NCBI GenBank assembly: GCA_041617155.1
Contig: JBFJPL010000060.1
Span: forward strand, 1-25,413
Direction: 5' to 3'
Length of the DNA stretch: 25,413 nucleotides
Source of the DNA: CAMYKD01 sp041617155
GTDB lineage: Bacteria; Pseudomonadota; Alphaproteobacteria; Kiloniellales; JAKSDN01
The notes beneath the pieces were generated by a model. That model made no database searches, was not told the DNA's origin, and saw only the letters and a program-made list of their open reading frames with translations. Position numbers and translations under genes: made by a program. How positions within the stretch are numbered: position 1 is the first letter of the stretch; the number at the start of each line of letters is the position of its first letter. Shown piece by piece: positions 9,264-18,250 of the stretch.

Positions 9264-9276
9264 AACCTATTAGGTT
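9264..9276. promoter_or_regulatory. 13-base palindrome in the AT-rich leader of the histidine kinase gene
   Basis: AACCTA-T-TAGGTT is a perfect six-plus-six inverted repeat with a one-base centre. It lies in an unusually AT-rich stretch (about 9240-9325) of this GC-rich window, just upstream of the kinase. The spacer is too short for an RNA hairpin, so an operator for a dimeric regulator is the more natural reading. No promoter could be assigned with confidence. Confidence 0.3.
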
Positions 9277-9340
9277 TATTTTTCAACTGAATGATGTAGA
9301 CATCGCTAAGTTATTCTATCCTACAGCCTCCGCGGACCCT

Positions 9341-10777
9341 TTGAGGTCGCGCGGTACGCCAGGGGACCGGCTATTGGAGCGGGCGCGCAACGAGGGAACC
9401 GACGGCAGGGTTCTGGTCGGTAGAATCAACACACTCATAAGCCAGCAACCCGTAGCGCTGGGCGCCAACGTGATCCTCGGCGCCTCGCTGATTCCAGTCC
9501 TCGGTGGCGTCTGGCCGGGCGTTTGGCTGGCCGCCTGGGTCGGTGCGATCTGGGCGGTGACGGCATGGCGCGGCGTCGTCTGGTTCCGCCACCGGCGCGG
9601 CTTGACACGCCCGGGTGACGCCATGCGTGTGGGCCGGGCAATGACTGTAGTGGCAACCACTTCCGGCGCGTTCTGGGGCCTGCCCGGGGCGGTCTTCTTC
9701 CCGCCCGACCCGGTGGCGCTGCAGGGATTCTTCGTGTTCGTGATCGGCGGCATGTCGGCCGCCGCCGTCGCCACCCTGGGCGCGCACCTGCCGGCGTTCC
9801 GCAATTTCATCGTGCTGACACTGCTGCCGTTGATCGCCCGGTTGGCGCTCGAGGCCGACATGATGCACCTGATCATGGCGCTGATGGGCGCGATCTATTT
9901 CGTCGTCATGATGGTCACCGGCCACAACCTCAACCGCATGCTGACCCAGTCGCTGCGGTTGCAGATCGAGAAATCCGACCTGGCCGACGAGCTGGAGGAG
10001 GCGCACACCCAGGCCGAGGCGGCCAACGCCGCCAAGTCAATCTTCCTGGCCACGGTCAGTCACGAGTTGCGCACCCCGCTGAACGCCGTGCTCGGCTTCA
10101 CCCATCTGGTTCGCGATGGGCTTCGCGGCCCTCTGGACAAGAGGAAAATCGATGAGTACCTCAGCCACGTGACCGGCAGCGGCACCCATCTGCTGCACCT
10201 GATCGACGAGCTCCTCGACCTGTCGCGCGCCGAAGCGGGTTACTTGGTTGTGCGCGAGGAATCGGCCGTCGACTTGGGGGGCGAGGTGGCCGACTGCCTC
10301 GCGTTCCTGACGGTCCGCGCCGAACACGGCGGCGTCGCTCTAGAGGCCGACGGACTCGAGCAACTGCCTGCGCTACGCGCCGACCGCCGTCGGCTGCGCC
10401 AGATCTTGCTCAACGTGCTGTCCAACGCGGTCAAGTTCACGCCAGAGGGCGGCAAAGTCACATTCAACAGCGAGCGCGGCGCCGACGGCGCCCTGATGTT
10501 GACGGTGCGCGATACAGGCATCGGGATGGCCGAGGAAGACCTGCGCGTCGCTCTTGAGGCCTTCGGACGGGCCGACAGCTCGCGCGCGCGGGCGACTGAG
10601 GGTGCGGGCATCGGCCTGCCGCTGACCCAGCTCCTGATGGAACTGCATGGCGGCCGGATGAAGATCGTCAGCAAACCCGGCGACGGCACACTGGTGACCT
10701 TGCACTTCCCGGCCGAGCGCGTCATAGAAAACTCCGTCGCGGCGGCTTCGAGCGGACCGACGGCGCTGGCCCGGTGA
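9341..10777 (+). CDS. Membrane sensor histidine kinase (orphan)
   Basis: The 478-residue product has an N-terminal half with about six hydrophobic segments (roughly residues 38-56, 58-80, 101-120, 126-148, 154-171 and 176-194). A linker coiled coil (about 200-232) follows, then a HisKA dimerisation domain with the phospho-acceptor in FLATVSHELRTPLN (H241). The HATPase domain has an N box (NVLSNAVKF, N358/N362), G1 (DTGIG, 391-395) and G2 (GAGIGLPL, 421-428). All kinase motifs are intact. There is no receiver domain and no neighbouring response regulator, so the partner is encoded elsewhere. There is no clear periplasmic sensor domain, so the membrane part may itself sense. The TTG at 9341 is the only plausible start, with a weak ribosome site. 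Signal unknown. Confidence 0.9.
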   Translation: MRSRGTPGDRLLERARNEGTDGRVLVGRINTLISQQPVALGANVILGASLIPVLGGVWPGVWLAAWVGAIWAVTAWRGVVWFRHRRGLTRPGDAMRVGRAMTVVATTSGAFWGLPGAVFFPPDPVALQGFFVFVIGGMSAAAVATLGAHLPAFRNFIVLTLLPLIARLALEADMMHLIMALMGAIYFVVMMVTGHNLNRMLTQSLRLQIEKSDLADELEEAHTQAEAANAAKSIFLATVSHELRTPLNAVLGFTHLVRDGLRGPLDKRKIDEYLSHVTGSGTHLLHLIDELLDLSRAEAGYLVVREESAVDLGGEVADCLAFLTVRAEHGGVALEADGLEQLPALRADRRRLRQILLNVLSNAVKFTPEGGKVTFNSERGADGALMLTVRDTGIGMAEEDLRVALEAFGRADSSRARATEGAGIGLPLTQLLMELHGGRMKIVSKPGDGTLVTLHFPAERVIENSVAAASSGPTALAR

Positions 10778-10829
10778 CAGTGGTCAAGCCCGATCGCCCG
10801 AGCCGCCGGCCAACGGAGTCGGAGCGACC

Positions 10830-11465
10830 ATGGGGCGAGAACTAGCCGGCGGACGCTTGGTCATCGCAAGCCACAATCCGGGTAAGCTCGAGGAGATCGC
10901 CGACCTGTTGCGGCCGTTCGAGATCGAAACGGTCTCGGCCGGTGCTCTCGGTCTGCCCGAGCCCGAGGAAACCGGCACCAGCTTTACCGAAAACGCGGTC
11001 CTGAAAGCCCTGGCCGCCGCGCGGGAATCCGGCCTGCCGGCTCTCGCGGACGACTCCGGCCTTGTGGTGCCCGCCCTGGACGGTCGACCGGGCATTTACT
11101 CCGCTCGCTGGGCCGGACCGGGCAAGGACTTCCGCACGGCGATGGAACGGGTCGATCGCGAGTTGGCGGGTGGCAGCGACCGGCGCGCCTATTTCGTCTG
11201 CGTCCTCTGCCTGGCCTGGCCGGACGGCCACCGGGAGACCTACGAGGGACGGATCGACGGTGAGCTGGTCTGGCCGCCGCGCGGCGAGCGCGGATTCGGC
11301 TACGATCCCATGTTCCGGCCCGCCAGCCACGACATCACCTTCGGCGAGATGGAACCAGCGCTGAAACACGCCATGAGCCACCGGGCCCGGGCCTTCGAGC
11401 AGCTTCTAGTCGAGATTTTCGGTGCTCCGACCCGCCAGTCGCCATCGGCGGACTCAGGGCGATGA
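10830..11465 (+). CDS. rdgB: Non-canonical purine NTP pyrophosphatase (RdgB/HAM1 family)
   Basis: RdgB hydrolyses dITP, dXTP and ITP to monophosphates, cleaning deaminated purines from the nucleotide pool. The 211-residue protein shows the N-terminal substrate-binding SHNPGK (residues 14-19) and ETGTSFTENA. It also has the metal-binding ADDSG with D74/D75, followed by GRPGIYSAR, then GFGYDPMF and the C-terminal MSHRARA. These make the assignment secure. The ATG at 10830 has GGAG about eight bases upstream. It lies 52 bases after the histidine kinase and 24 bases before hemW, matching the usual rdgB-hemW pairing. Confidence 0.97.
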   Translation: MGRELAGGRLVIASHNPGKLEEIADLLRPFEIETVSAGALGLPEPEETGTSFTENAVLKALAAARESGLPALADDSGLVVPALDGRPGIYSARWAGPGKDFRTAMERVDRELAGGSDRRAYFVCVLCLAWPDGHRETYEGRIDGELVWPPRGERGFGYDPMFRPASHDITFGEMEPALKHAMSHRARAFEQLLVEIFGAPTRQSPSADSGR

Positions 11466-11489
11466 CCGGCGACAAGTGGGTCTGCAGCA

Positions 11490-12698
11490 GTGAGTGACAG
11501 CGCCAGCATTCGTTCCACTTTCGAAACGGCCTCACCGGACCCTGGTTTTGGCGTCTACATCCACTGGCCGTTCTGCCTGTCCAAGTGCCCTTACTGTGAT
11601 TTCAACAGTCACGTCCGCGATCGCATCGATGATAGCCGTTGGCGCGCCGCGCTCTTGCGCGAGCTCGAGCATTACGCCGGCGAAACAAGCGACCGCCGCG
11701 TCACCAGCGTGTTCTTCGGCGGCGGCACGCCCTCGCTCATGGCGCCTGGCACGGTGGCGGCGCTGATCGCGGCGGTCGGCGCGCACTGGGACCTTGACCC
11801 GGCGGTGGAGATCACCCTGGAGGCCAACCCGACCTCGGTCGAAGCCGGGCGCTTTGCCGGCTTCCGCGCCGCCGGCGTTAACCGCCTGTCGCTTGGCGTG
11901 CAGGCGCTCGACGATAGGGCTTTGGCCTTCCTCGGCCGGCAGCACAGCGCCGACGAGGCGCTTGCGGCCGTCGCGCTGGCGCGCCGGCACTTCCCCCGCT
12001 TCTCTTTCGACCTGATCTACGCCCGGCCGGATCAAACGACGGCGGCCTGGCGCAACGAACTCGACCGCGCGCTCGAGGAGGAGCCCGAGCACCTTTCGCT
12101 CTACCAGCTCACCATCGAGCAAGGCACCGTGTTCCACGCCGCCCGCCGCCGTGGCGAACTGTCGCTGCCGCCGGAAGACCTAACCGCCGATCTGTTCCAA
12201 GCCACACAGGAAACGATGGAATCCGTCGGCCTACCGGCCTACGAGATCTCCAACCACGCCGGGCCGGGCGCCCCGTCTCGCCACAATCTGACCTACTGGC
12301 GCTACGGCGACTATGTGGGCGTCGGCCCCGGGGCTCACGGTCGCCTGACCCTGGCCGGCCGCAAACTCGCTACCCGCCAGCATCGCGCGCCCGAAGCCTG
12401 GCTCGACGCGGTTGAACGCCACGGCCACGCAACCCGCACCCGGGCCGAGGTCGGCCGGGACGAACGCCTGGCGGAACTGACGATGATGGGACTGCGTCTT
12501 GCCGAGGGCATCGCCCGCGAAACCTTCGAACGCGAGCTGGGCGCCGGGCCGGAACAGTTGTTCGCCGGCGCGCGGCTCGACGCCCTTCGAGAGGCCGGCT
12601 ACCTGGAGGTCGGCACCGGGCGCTTGCGCGCCACGACGCAGGGACGGCGGCGCCTCGATGCCCTGCTCGGCTATCTGCTCACCGCCGGGCCTAGTTGA
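11490..12698 (+). CDS. hemW: Radical SAM family haem chaperone HemW
   Basis: HemW is a HemN-like radical-SAM protein now thought to bind and deliver haem rather than act as coproporphyrinogen oxidase. The 402-residue product has the cluster motif CLSKCPYC (C29, C33, C36; CX3CX2C) followed directly by DFNSH. It also has FFGGGTPS, LEANP, and the HNLTYWRYGDYVGVGPGAHG block. Bacterial HemN has an additional N-terminal cysteine region, which is absent here. Translation starts with GTG at 11490. Its 3' end overlaps the convergent LpoA-like gene by eight bases (12691-12698), leaving no space for a terminator. Confidence 0.95.
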   Translation: MSDSASIRSTFETASPDPGFGVYIHWPFCLSKCPYCDFNSHVRDRIDDSRWRAALLRELEHYAGETSDRRVTSVFFGGGTPSLMAPGTVAALIAAVGAHWDLDPAVEITLEANPTSVEAGRFAGFRAAGVNRLSLGVQALDDRALAFLGRQHSADEALAAVALARRHFPRFSFDLIYARPDQTTAAWRNELDRALEEEPEHLSLYQLTIEQGTVFHAARRRGELSLPPEDLTADLFQATQETMESVGLPAYEISNHAGPGAPSRHNLTYWRYGDYVGVGPGAHGRLTLAGRKLATRQHRAPEAWLDAVERHGHATRTRAEVGRDERLAELTMMGLRLAEGIARETFERELGAGPEQLFAGARLDALREAGYLEVGTGRLRATTQGRRRLDALLGYLLTAGPS

Positions 12699-14082
12699 TC
12701 AGCTCCTCGAAACTCTGCGGTGCCGGGTCGAGTACTTCCAGGCCATCCTTGGTCATCTGCAGGACCGCGAGGCCGCGCTGGATCTCGCCGGTCGGCAGAA
12801 AGCGGAAGATGCCGTCCATGCCGGCGAAGCCGCTGGGCTGGGTGATTGCCAGCGTGCTGAAGTCAGGCGCCTGGCCGGTCGTGGCGGCGTTACGCGAGAG
12901 CACCGCAGCCAGGGCCGTGGCGTCATAGGTAAGCGAGGCGATGCGCACCGGCTCCTTGCTGTAGACCGCCTCATAGCGCCTCTTGAACTCCTCCCACAGG
13001 GCCGGCGGCGGCGCGGCGAACCAGCCGCCTTGCAGGGTCGCTTCCGTGCCCAGGCGAGCGTCGGCCCAGAAGGCGGTGCCGAGGAATTGGACCTCGCCAG
13101 GGTCGACGTCATAGAACGAGAGCAGGGGCGCCAGGGTCAGCAGGTTCTTGCCGCCGACCGGCAGCAGCACCGCGTCGAAATCCGGCTTGCCGATGGTCTC
13201 GACGAACTTCAGGCGCTCCAGCTCGTCCTTGGCGGCCGCGTTGTCGCCCAGGGCCTCCAGCTCCTCGCGCCGTTTCAACAGCGCCTCGTGGCGCTCCTCG
13301 AAGTTGGCCAGGACTTGCACCTCGGCCGAGGGGTCCTCGTTCGGGTCGTAGATCGCGATCTGGGTCAGCTCGTCGTTGTTGGCCTCGATTTCTGCCTCCA
13401 TCGCATCGATCACGGTCTGGCCGTAGGAGGTATTGGGCGCCAATACGGCATAGCGCCTGAGCCCCTGCAGGCTGGCGTAGCCGAGCACCCGCTTGATCTG
13501 GCTGCGCGGCGCCAAGCCCATGACGAAGACTCCGCCGCCGGCGACCGAGACGTCGTTGGAAAAGGCGATGACGTTGACGCCGTTTGGCCTGGCCTCCTCT
13601 GCGACCGCCTCTACCGAATGAGCAAACAGCGGGCCCAGGATCAAGCTGGCGCCGGCCCTGAGCGCAGAGCGCGCGGCCACGCGGGCGCCTTCGGCGGTGC
13701 CGCGGGTGTCGCGCACGATCAACACGAACTCGCCGCCGGCGATCTCGAAGACCGCCAGCTGTGCGGCGTTGAGCATCGATTGGCCGACCCGGGCGTGCTT
13801 GCCGCTGAGCGGCAGGAGCAGCGCAACATAGGGCGTCGACGGCGTGGCCGGGCGCCGCGGACCAAAGGTACCTGGACCCCAGAGGCCGGCGTCGGGCAGA
13901 ACGCCGGGTGGGAAGATGCCGTCTTGCGCATCGGGGCCCAGCTTCTGTACCGTGGAACCTTCGCAAGCCGTCATCAGAAGCAGCCCCGCCACCAAGGCCC
14001 AGACGACGAATGAATGGGCGGCGAGCCCGCGGGCGGCGGTGCTGATCTGTCGGTATTGGAATGTCAAGGAAATCACCTTCAA
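12691..14082 (-). CDS. LpoA-like penicillin-binding protein activator (periplasmic-binding-fold lipoprotein)
   Basis: The 463-residue product has a hydrophobic N-terminal signal (about residues 25-39) ending in LLLMTAC (C40). This is an acceptable but not ideal lipobox because Met is at -3. The mature part is a type I periplasmic-binding fold (YVALLLPLSGKHA near residue 85, LGPLFAHS, VNVIAFSND) with a helical insertion around residues 255-295. This is the architecture annotated as penicillin-binding protein activator, after E. coli LpoA. It lacks LpoA's large N-terminal TPR domain. The TTG start is well supported by AAGGAG (14089-14094) six bases upstream. It is divergent from rsmI, as lpoA is in E. 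coli, and overlaps rsmI by 22 bases and hemW by 8. A nutrient-binding role cannot be excluded. Confidence 0.8.
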   Translation of the reverse strand: MKVISLTFQYRQISTAARGLAAHSFVVWALVAGLLLMTACEGSTVQKLGPDAQDGIFPPGVLPDAGLWGPGTFGPRRPATPSTPYVALLLPLSGKHARVGQSMLNAAQLAVFEIAGGEFVLIVRDTRGTAEGARVAARSALRAGASLILGPLFAHSVEAVAEEARPNGVNVIAFSNDVSVAGGGVFVMGLAPRSQIKRVLGYASLQGLRRYAVLAPNTSYGQTVIDAMEAEIEANNDELTQIAIYDPNEDPSAEVQVLANFEERHEALLKRREELEALGDNAAAKDELERLKFVETIGKPDFDAVLLPVGGKNLLTLAPLLSFYDVDPGEVQFLGTAFWADARLGTEATLQGGWFAAPPPALWEEFKRRYEAVYSKEPVRIASLTYDATALAAVLSRNAATTGQAPDFSTLAITQPSGFAGMDGIFRFLPTGEIQRGLAVLQMTKDGLEVLDPAPQSFEELIN

Positions 14083-14987
14083 GATCGTCTCCTTCGGCGG
14101 GCGCCGAGCCTAGCGACGCCGCGCCGGGAAGTAAACCGGCGAGACCCGGTTCGGGCCTGCATATCGTCGCCACGCCAATCGGCAACTTGGCCGACATATC
14201 ACTACGTGCCCTCGAAGTACTTTCGTCGGCCGACGTTGTGGCCTGCGAAGACACCCGGGTCACCCGAAAACTGCTCGGCGCGCACGGCCTGGACCGATCC
14301 CTGGTCGCCTACCACGACCACAACGCCGAGCGCGTGCGGCCGCAGCTCATTGAACGCATGAAAAATGGCGAATCGGTGGCATTGGTGTCGGACGCCGGCA
14401 CGCCGCTGATCTCGGATCCGGGCTACAAGCTGGTGCGGGAAGCCGCGGCCGCCGGCCTGCCGGTCACCGCATTGCCCGGAGCCTCGGCGCCGCTCGCCGG
14501 CCTGGTGGTCTCGGGCCTGCCCAGCGACCGTTTCCTCTATGCTGGCTTTCTGCCGGCCAAGGCCGCGGCCCGGCGCAAGGTCCTGAACGAACTGGCGGCG
14601 GTGCCGGCAACCCTGGTTTTTCTCGAGTCGGCGCGCCGCTTGGCGACCTCGCTGGGCGACATGGCGGAGCGGCTAGGCTCCCGGCCGGCGGCGGTGGCCC
14701 GCGAGTTGACCAAGCTGTTCGAGGAGGTCAGGCGCGGCCCGCTCGACCAGTTGGCCGCGCACTACAGCGCCGCAGGTCCGCCCAAGGGCGAGATCGTGGT
14801 CGTGGTCGGGCCGCCGGAACCGACCGTCACCAGAGTGGAAGCGCTCGACGCGCAACTGGCCGCCGCGCTGGAGACGGCCAGCCTGCGCGATGCGGTGGCG
14901 CAGGTGGCGGCCGCCACCGGACTGCCGAGGCGGCAGGTCTATGCCCGCGCCCTGGCGCTTTCCGAAGCGGTGCCGACGGCGCCATGA
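14061..14987 (+). CDS. rsmI: 16S rRNA (cytidine1402-2'-O)-methyltransferase RsmI
   Basis: RsmI methylates the ribose of C1402 in the decoding centre of 16S rRNA using SAM. The 308-residue protein carries the tetrapyrrole-methylase fold: VATPIGNLADIS (about 36-47), the ACEDTR motif (61-66), SDAGTPLISDPG (about 111-122) and LPGASA. An FLESARR segment and a C-terminal helical domain follow. The first 32 residues are a Ser/Pro-rich extension before the conserved core. The ATG at 14061 is the only in-frame ATG/GTG/TTG start. It lies inside the start region of the divergent LpoA-like gene, so the rsmI promoter must lie within that gene. It overlaps yraN by four bases (ATGA). Confidence 0.96.
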   Translation: MSRKSPSRSSPSAGAEPSDAAPGSKPARPGSGLHIVATPIGNLADISLRALEVLSSADVVACEDTRVTRKLLGAHGLDRSLVAYHDHNAERVRPQLIERMKNGESVALVSDAGTPLISDPGYKLVREAAAAGLPVTALPGASAPLAGLVVSGLPSDRFLYAGFLPAKAAARRKVLNELAAVPATLVFLESARRLATSLGDMAERLGSRPAAVARELTKLFEEVRRGPLDQLAAHYSAAGPPKGEIVVVVGPPEPTVTRVEALDAQLAAALETASLRDAVAQVAAATGLPRRQVYARALALSEAVPTAP

Positions 14988-15358
14988 GCCGCCAGCGTCG
15001 ACGCAGTGCCTGGCGGCGTGGCCGCCGGGGCGAGGGGCTGGCCGCTTGGTGGCTGCGGCTCAAGGGCTACCAGATTCTGGCGCGCGACTTTCGCTCGCCG
15101 GTCGGCGAGATTGATCTGATCGCCCGCAGGGGCCGAGTTCTGGCGCTGATCGAGGTCAAGGCGCGGCCCCGCCTGACGGACGCCAGCGAGGCGATCGGCC
15201 GGCGGCAGCGCGAGCGCATCGCGCGCGCCGCCCAGGTTTTTCTGCAACGCCACCCGGCCTTGGGCACGCTCGACCTCAGGTTCGATGCCATGCTGGTGGC
15301 CCCGGGTCGCCGGCCGCGCCACCTGCCGGACGCATGGCGGCCCGAATTGCGGTTTTGA
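14984..15358 (+). CDS. YraN/UPF0102 family protein, predicted endonuclease-like fold
   Basis: The 124-residue product belongs to UPF0102 (YraN). Family members have a restriction-endonuclease-like core. The visible motif is GEIDLIAR (E42, D44) followed by LIEVKAR (E57, K59), the usual E-D-ExK catalytic pattern. The conserved N-terminal RGRRGEGLAAWWL and the downstream RRQRERIARAAQVFL helix also fit. The precise cellular role is not established. It overlaps rsmI in the ATGA arrangement, so the two are translationally coupled. The rsmI-yraN pairing is widespread in proteobacteria. Confidence 0.93.
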   Translation: MSRQRRRSAWRRGRRGEGLAAWWLRLKGYQILARDFRSPVGEIDLIARRGRVLALIEVKARPRLTDASEAIGRRQRERIARAAQVFLQRHPALGTLDLRFDAMLVAPGRRPRHLPDAWRPELRF

Positions 15359-15383
15359 ATTCCCGAGCGGGATGATCTATCAG
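15355..15383 (+). promoter_or_regulatory. Possible sigma-70 promoter for the BON-domain gene
   Basis: TTGAAT (15355-15360) and TATCAG (15378-15383) are separated by exactly 17 bases, four of six consensus bases each, overlapping the yraN stop codon. The spacer contains a small inverted repeat CCCG-AG-CGGG (15362-15371). The predicted start is about 35 bases before the BON gene ATG. Confidence 0.35.
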
Positions 15384-15427
15384 AACGTCTGGCAGCGTTC
15401 CGCTTTTTGAAAGCAGGAGAAGGCTTC

Positions 15428-16045
15428 ATGTTCCAACACCGCCGTTTGCCGACCCTGATCGTGACCCTGGCCTCGCTGGCCGGCCTTGGCCAGTTGACCG
15501 CGTCCTGTGTCCCGGCTGCCGCGGTCGGCACCGCCGGCGCCGTTGGCGCCACCGCCAGCCAGGAGCGCGGCTTCTCGGGCGTCATGTCGGACACAAGGAT
15601 CCGCCTGGAAATCAATCACTATTGGTTCCAGGCCAGCGAGGAGATCTTCAGCAAGATCAACCTCCAGGTCCAGGAAGGGCGCGTGCTGCTGACCGGGTCC
15701 GTGGCGGATCCGCAGACCCGGGTCGACGCGGTCCGCCTCGCCTGGCAGGCTGACGGCATCAAGGAAGTGATCAACGAGATCGAGGTCGTCGACAACACAA
15801 CGCTCACGGACTGGGCGCGCGACATCAAGATCAGCCAGCAGCTCAAGAACAAGCTGCTGTTCGACAAGGCCGTCTCCTCGCTCAACTACTCGATCGAGGT
15901 GGTCAACCAGCGGATCTACCTGATCGGCGTGGCTCGAGACCAGGCCGAGCTGGACCGTGTGATCGCCCACGCAAAGGACATCGCCTACGCGCGCGGCTTG
16001 GTGAACTATGTCCGCTTGAAAAACGACCCGGCGCGGCGTTCGTAA
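15428..16045 (+). CDS. BON-domain envelope protein, DolP/YraP-like
   Basis: The product is 205 residues from the ATG at 15428, which is preceded by AGGAGAAGG. An in-frame TTG at 15407 would add seven residues. It has an N-terminal signal ending around TASC (C27), a weak lipobox because Thr is at -3. Two BON domains follow (about residues 45-115 and 122-195). Each has the typical pattern of a helix, a V.l.G.V strand (VLLTGSVADP; IYLIGVARDQ) and a final helix. E. coli DolP has the same two-BON plan and supports outer-membrane integrity. Its gene lies in the same rsmI/lpoA/yraN neighbourhood, which backs the assignment. Lipidation is uncertain. Confidence 0.85.
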   Translation: MFQHRRLPTLIVTLASLAGLGQLTASCVPAAAVGTAGAVGATASQERGFSGVMSDTRIRLEINHYWFQASEEIFSKINLQVQEGRVLLTGSVADPQTRVDAVRLAWQADGIKEVINEIEVVDNTTLTDWARDIKISQQLKNKLLFDKAVSSLNYSIEVVNQRIYLIGVARDQAELDRVIAHAKDIAYARGLVNYVRLKNDPARRS

Positions 16046-16082
16046 CCAAATCGGCGCGCTACCCAGAAGGAGTGAACCCGGC

Positions 16083-17051
16083 ATGAGCCTGGCCGTTGCC
16101 ATTCAAATGGATCCGATCGGTGACATCGACATCGAGGCGGACAGCACATTCGTCCTAGCGCTCGAGGCGCAGCGCCGCGGCCACGGCCTGTTCCATTATT
16201 TGCCGCAGCACCTGAGCTTTCGCGACGGTAGGGTCTATGCCCGCGCCAGGCCGCTCAAGGTGAAGCGCGAAGCCGGCAATCATGCCGCGCTCGGCGCGCC
16301 GCAGCTGATCGATCTTGCGACACTCGACGTTGTCCTGATGCGCCAGGACCCACCCTTCGACATGGCCTACATCACCGCGACCCACCTGCTGGAGCACGCC
16401 CACCCGGAAACCTTGGTGGTCAATGATCCGGTCCATGTGCGCAACGCGCCGGAAAAGCTTTTCGTGACTCATTTCAGCCCGCTCATGCCGCCGACCCTGA
16501 TCAGCAGCGATCGTGCCGAGATCCTCGACTTCCGCGCCGAGCACCGGGACATCATCGTCAAGCCGCTGTTCGGCAACGGCGGCGCCGGGGTGTTCCATAT
16601 CGGCCCGCAGGACGAGAACCTGAACGCCCTGCTCGAGATGTTCACCGCCCTCTACCGCGAGCCGATCATCGTGCAGCGCTATCTGCCCGAGGTGAGACAG
16701 GGCGACAAGCGGATCATCCTGATCGACGGCAAGGCGGCGGGCGCCATCAACCGGGTGCCGCCGCCCGGCGAGGCGCGCGCCAACATGCACGCCGGCGCCC
16801 GCCCGGAAAAGGCGATGCTCGACGCCCGCGACAAGGAGATCTGCGAGGCGATCGGGCCGGTGCTGCGGAAGCAGGGCCTGATCTTCGTCGGCATCGACAT
16901 CATCGGCGGCTACATGACCGAGATCAACGTCACCTCGCCGACCGGGCTGCAGGAGATCGACCGCTTCGACGGCGTCTCCCTCGAGTCCGAAATCTGGGAC
17001 GCGATCGAAAAACGCTTCTCGGCCGACCGCGCGCCGCGCGACGAAAGCTGA
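16083..17051 (+). CDS. gshB: Glutathione synthetase
   Basis: GshB joins glycine to gamma-glutamylcysteine with ATP, the last step of glutathione synthesis. The 322-residue protein has the N-terminal substrate domain (VAIQMDPIGDIDIEADSTF, VLMRQDPPFDMAYI). This is followed by an ATP-grasp domain with KPLFGNGGAGVF (about residues 159-170), VQRYLPEV, GDKRIILIDG, and GIDIIGGYMTEINVTSPTG near the C-terminus. Length and motifs are those of the proteobacterial prokaryotic-type GSHase. A strong AGAAGGAG ribosome site precedes the ATG. It lies 37 bases downstream of the BON gene, probably in the same transcript. Confidence 0.97.
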   Translation: MSLAVAIQMDPIGDIDIEADSTFVLALEAQRRGHGLFHYLPQHLSFRDGRVYARARPLKVKREAGNHAALGAPQLIDLATLDVVLMRQDPPFDMAYITATHLLEHAHPETLVVNDPVHVRNAPEKLFVTHFSPLMPPTLISSDRAEILDFRAEHRDIIVKPLFGNGGAGVFHIGPQDENLNALLEMFTALYREPIIVQRYLPEVRQGDKRIILIDGKAAGAINRVPPPGEARANMHAGARPEKAMLDARDKEICEAIGPVLRKQGLIFVGIDIIGGYMTEINVTSPTGLQEIDRFDGVSLESEIWDAIEKRFSADRAPRDES

Positions 17052-17062
17052 GCGGGCCCTTG

Positions 17063-17077
17063 CCGCTTGCCAAGCGG
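17063..17077. repeat. Palindrome between gshB and the transporter operon
   Basis: CCGCTTG-C-CAAGCGG is a perfect seven-plus-seven inverted repeat in the 107-base gshB to potA gap. It is flanked by two copies of GCGGGCC (17052-17058 and 17074-17080). It may be an operator for the transporter genes or part of a weak terminator, but no U-tract follows. A related GCCAAGCGGCC occurs again near 17126. Confidence 0.3.
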
Positions 17078-17158
17078 GCCGCCGACTGATTAGGCTTTCG
17101 GCCGGAATGGAAGACCAAGGCCGTAGCCAAGCGGCCGGCCGGATGCAGGGAAGTAGGC

Positions 17159-18249
<1,091 letters not shown>

Positions 18250-18250
<1 letters not shown>

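Noticed and set aside
8429..9286. Minus-strand open frame of 285 codons across rph
   Set aside because: It is the antisense shadow of a clear RNase PH gene, with no recognisable motif.
12499..14013. Open frame of 504 codons on the plus strand, antisense to the LpoA-like gene
   Set aside because: It is low-complexity and Arg/Gln/Gly-rich, with no family signature. The opposite strand gives a lipoprotein signal and a periplasmic-binding fold with a good ribosome site.
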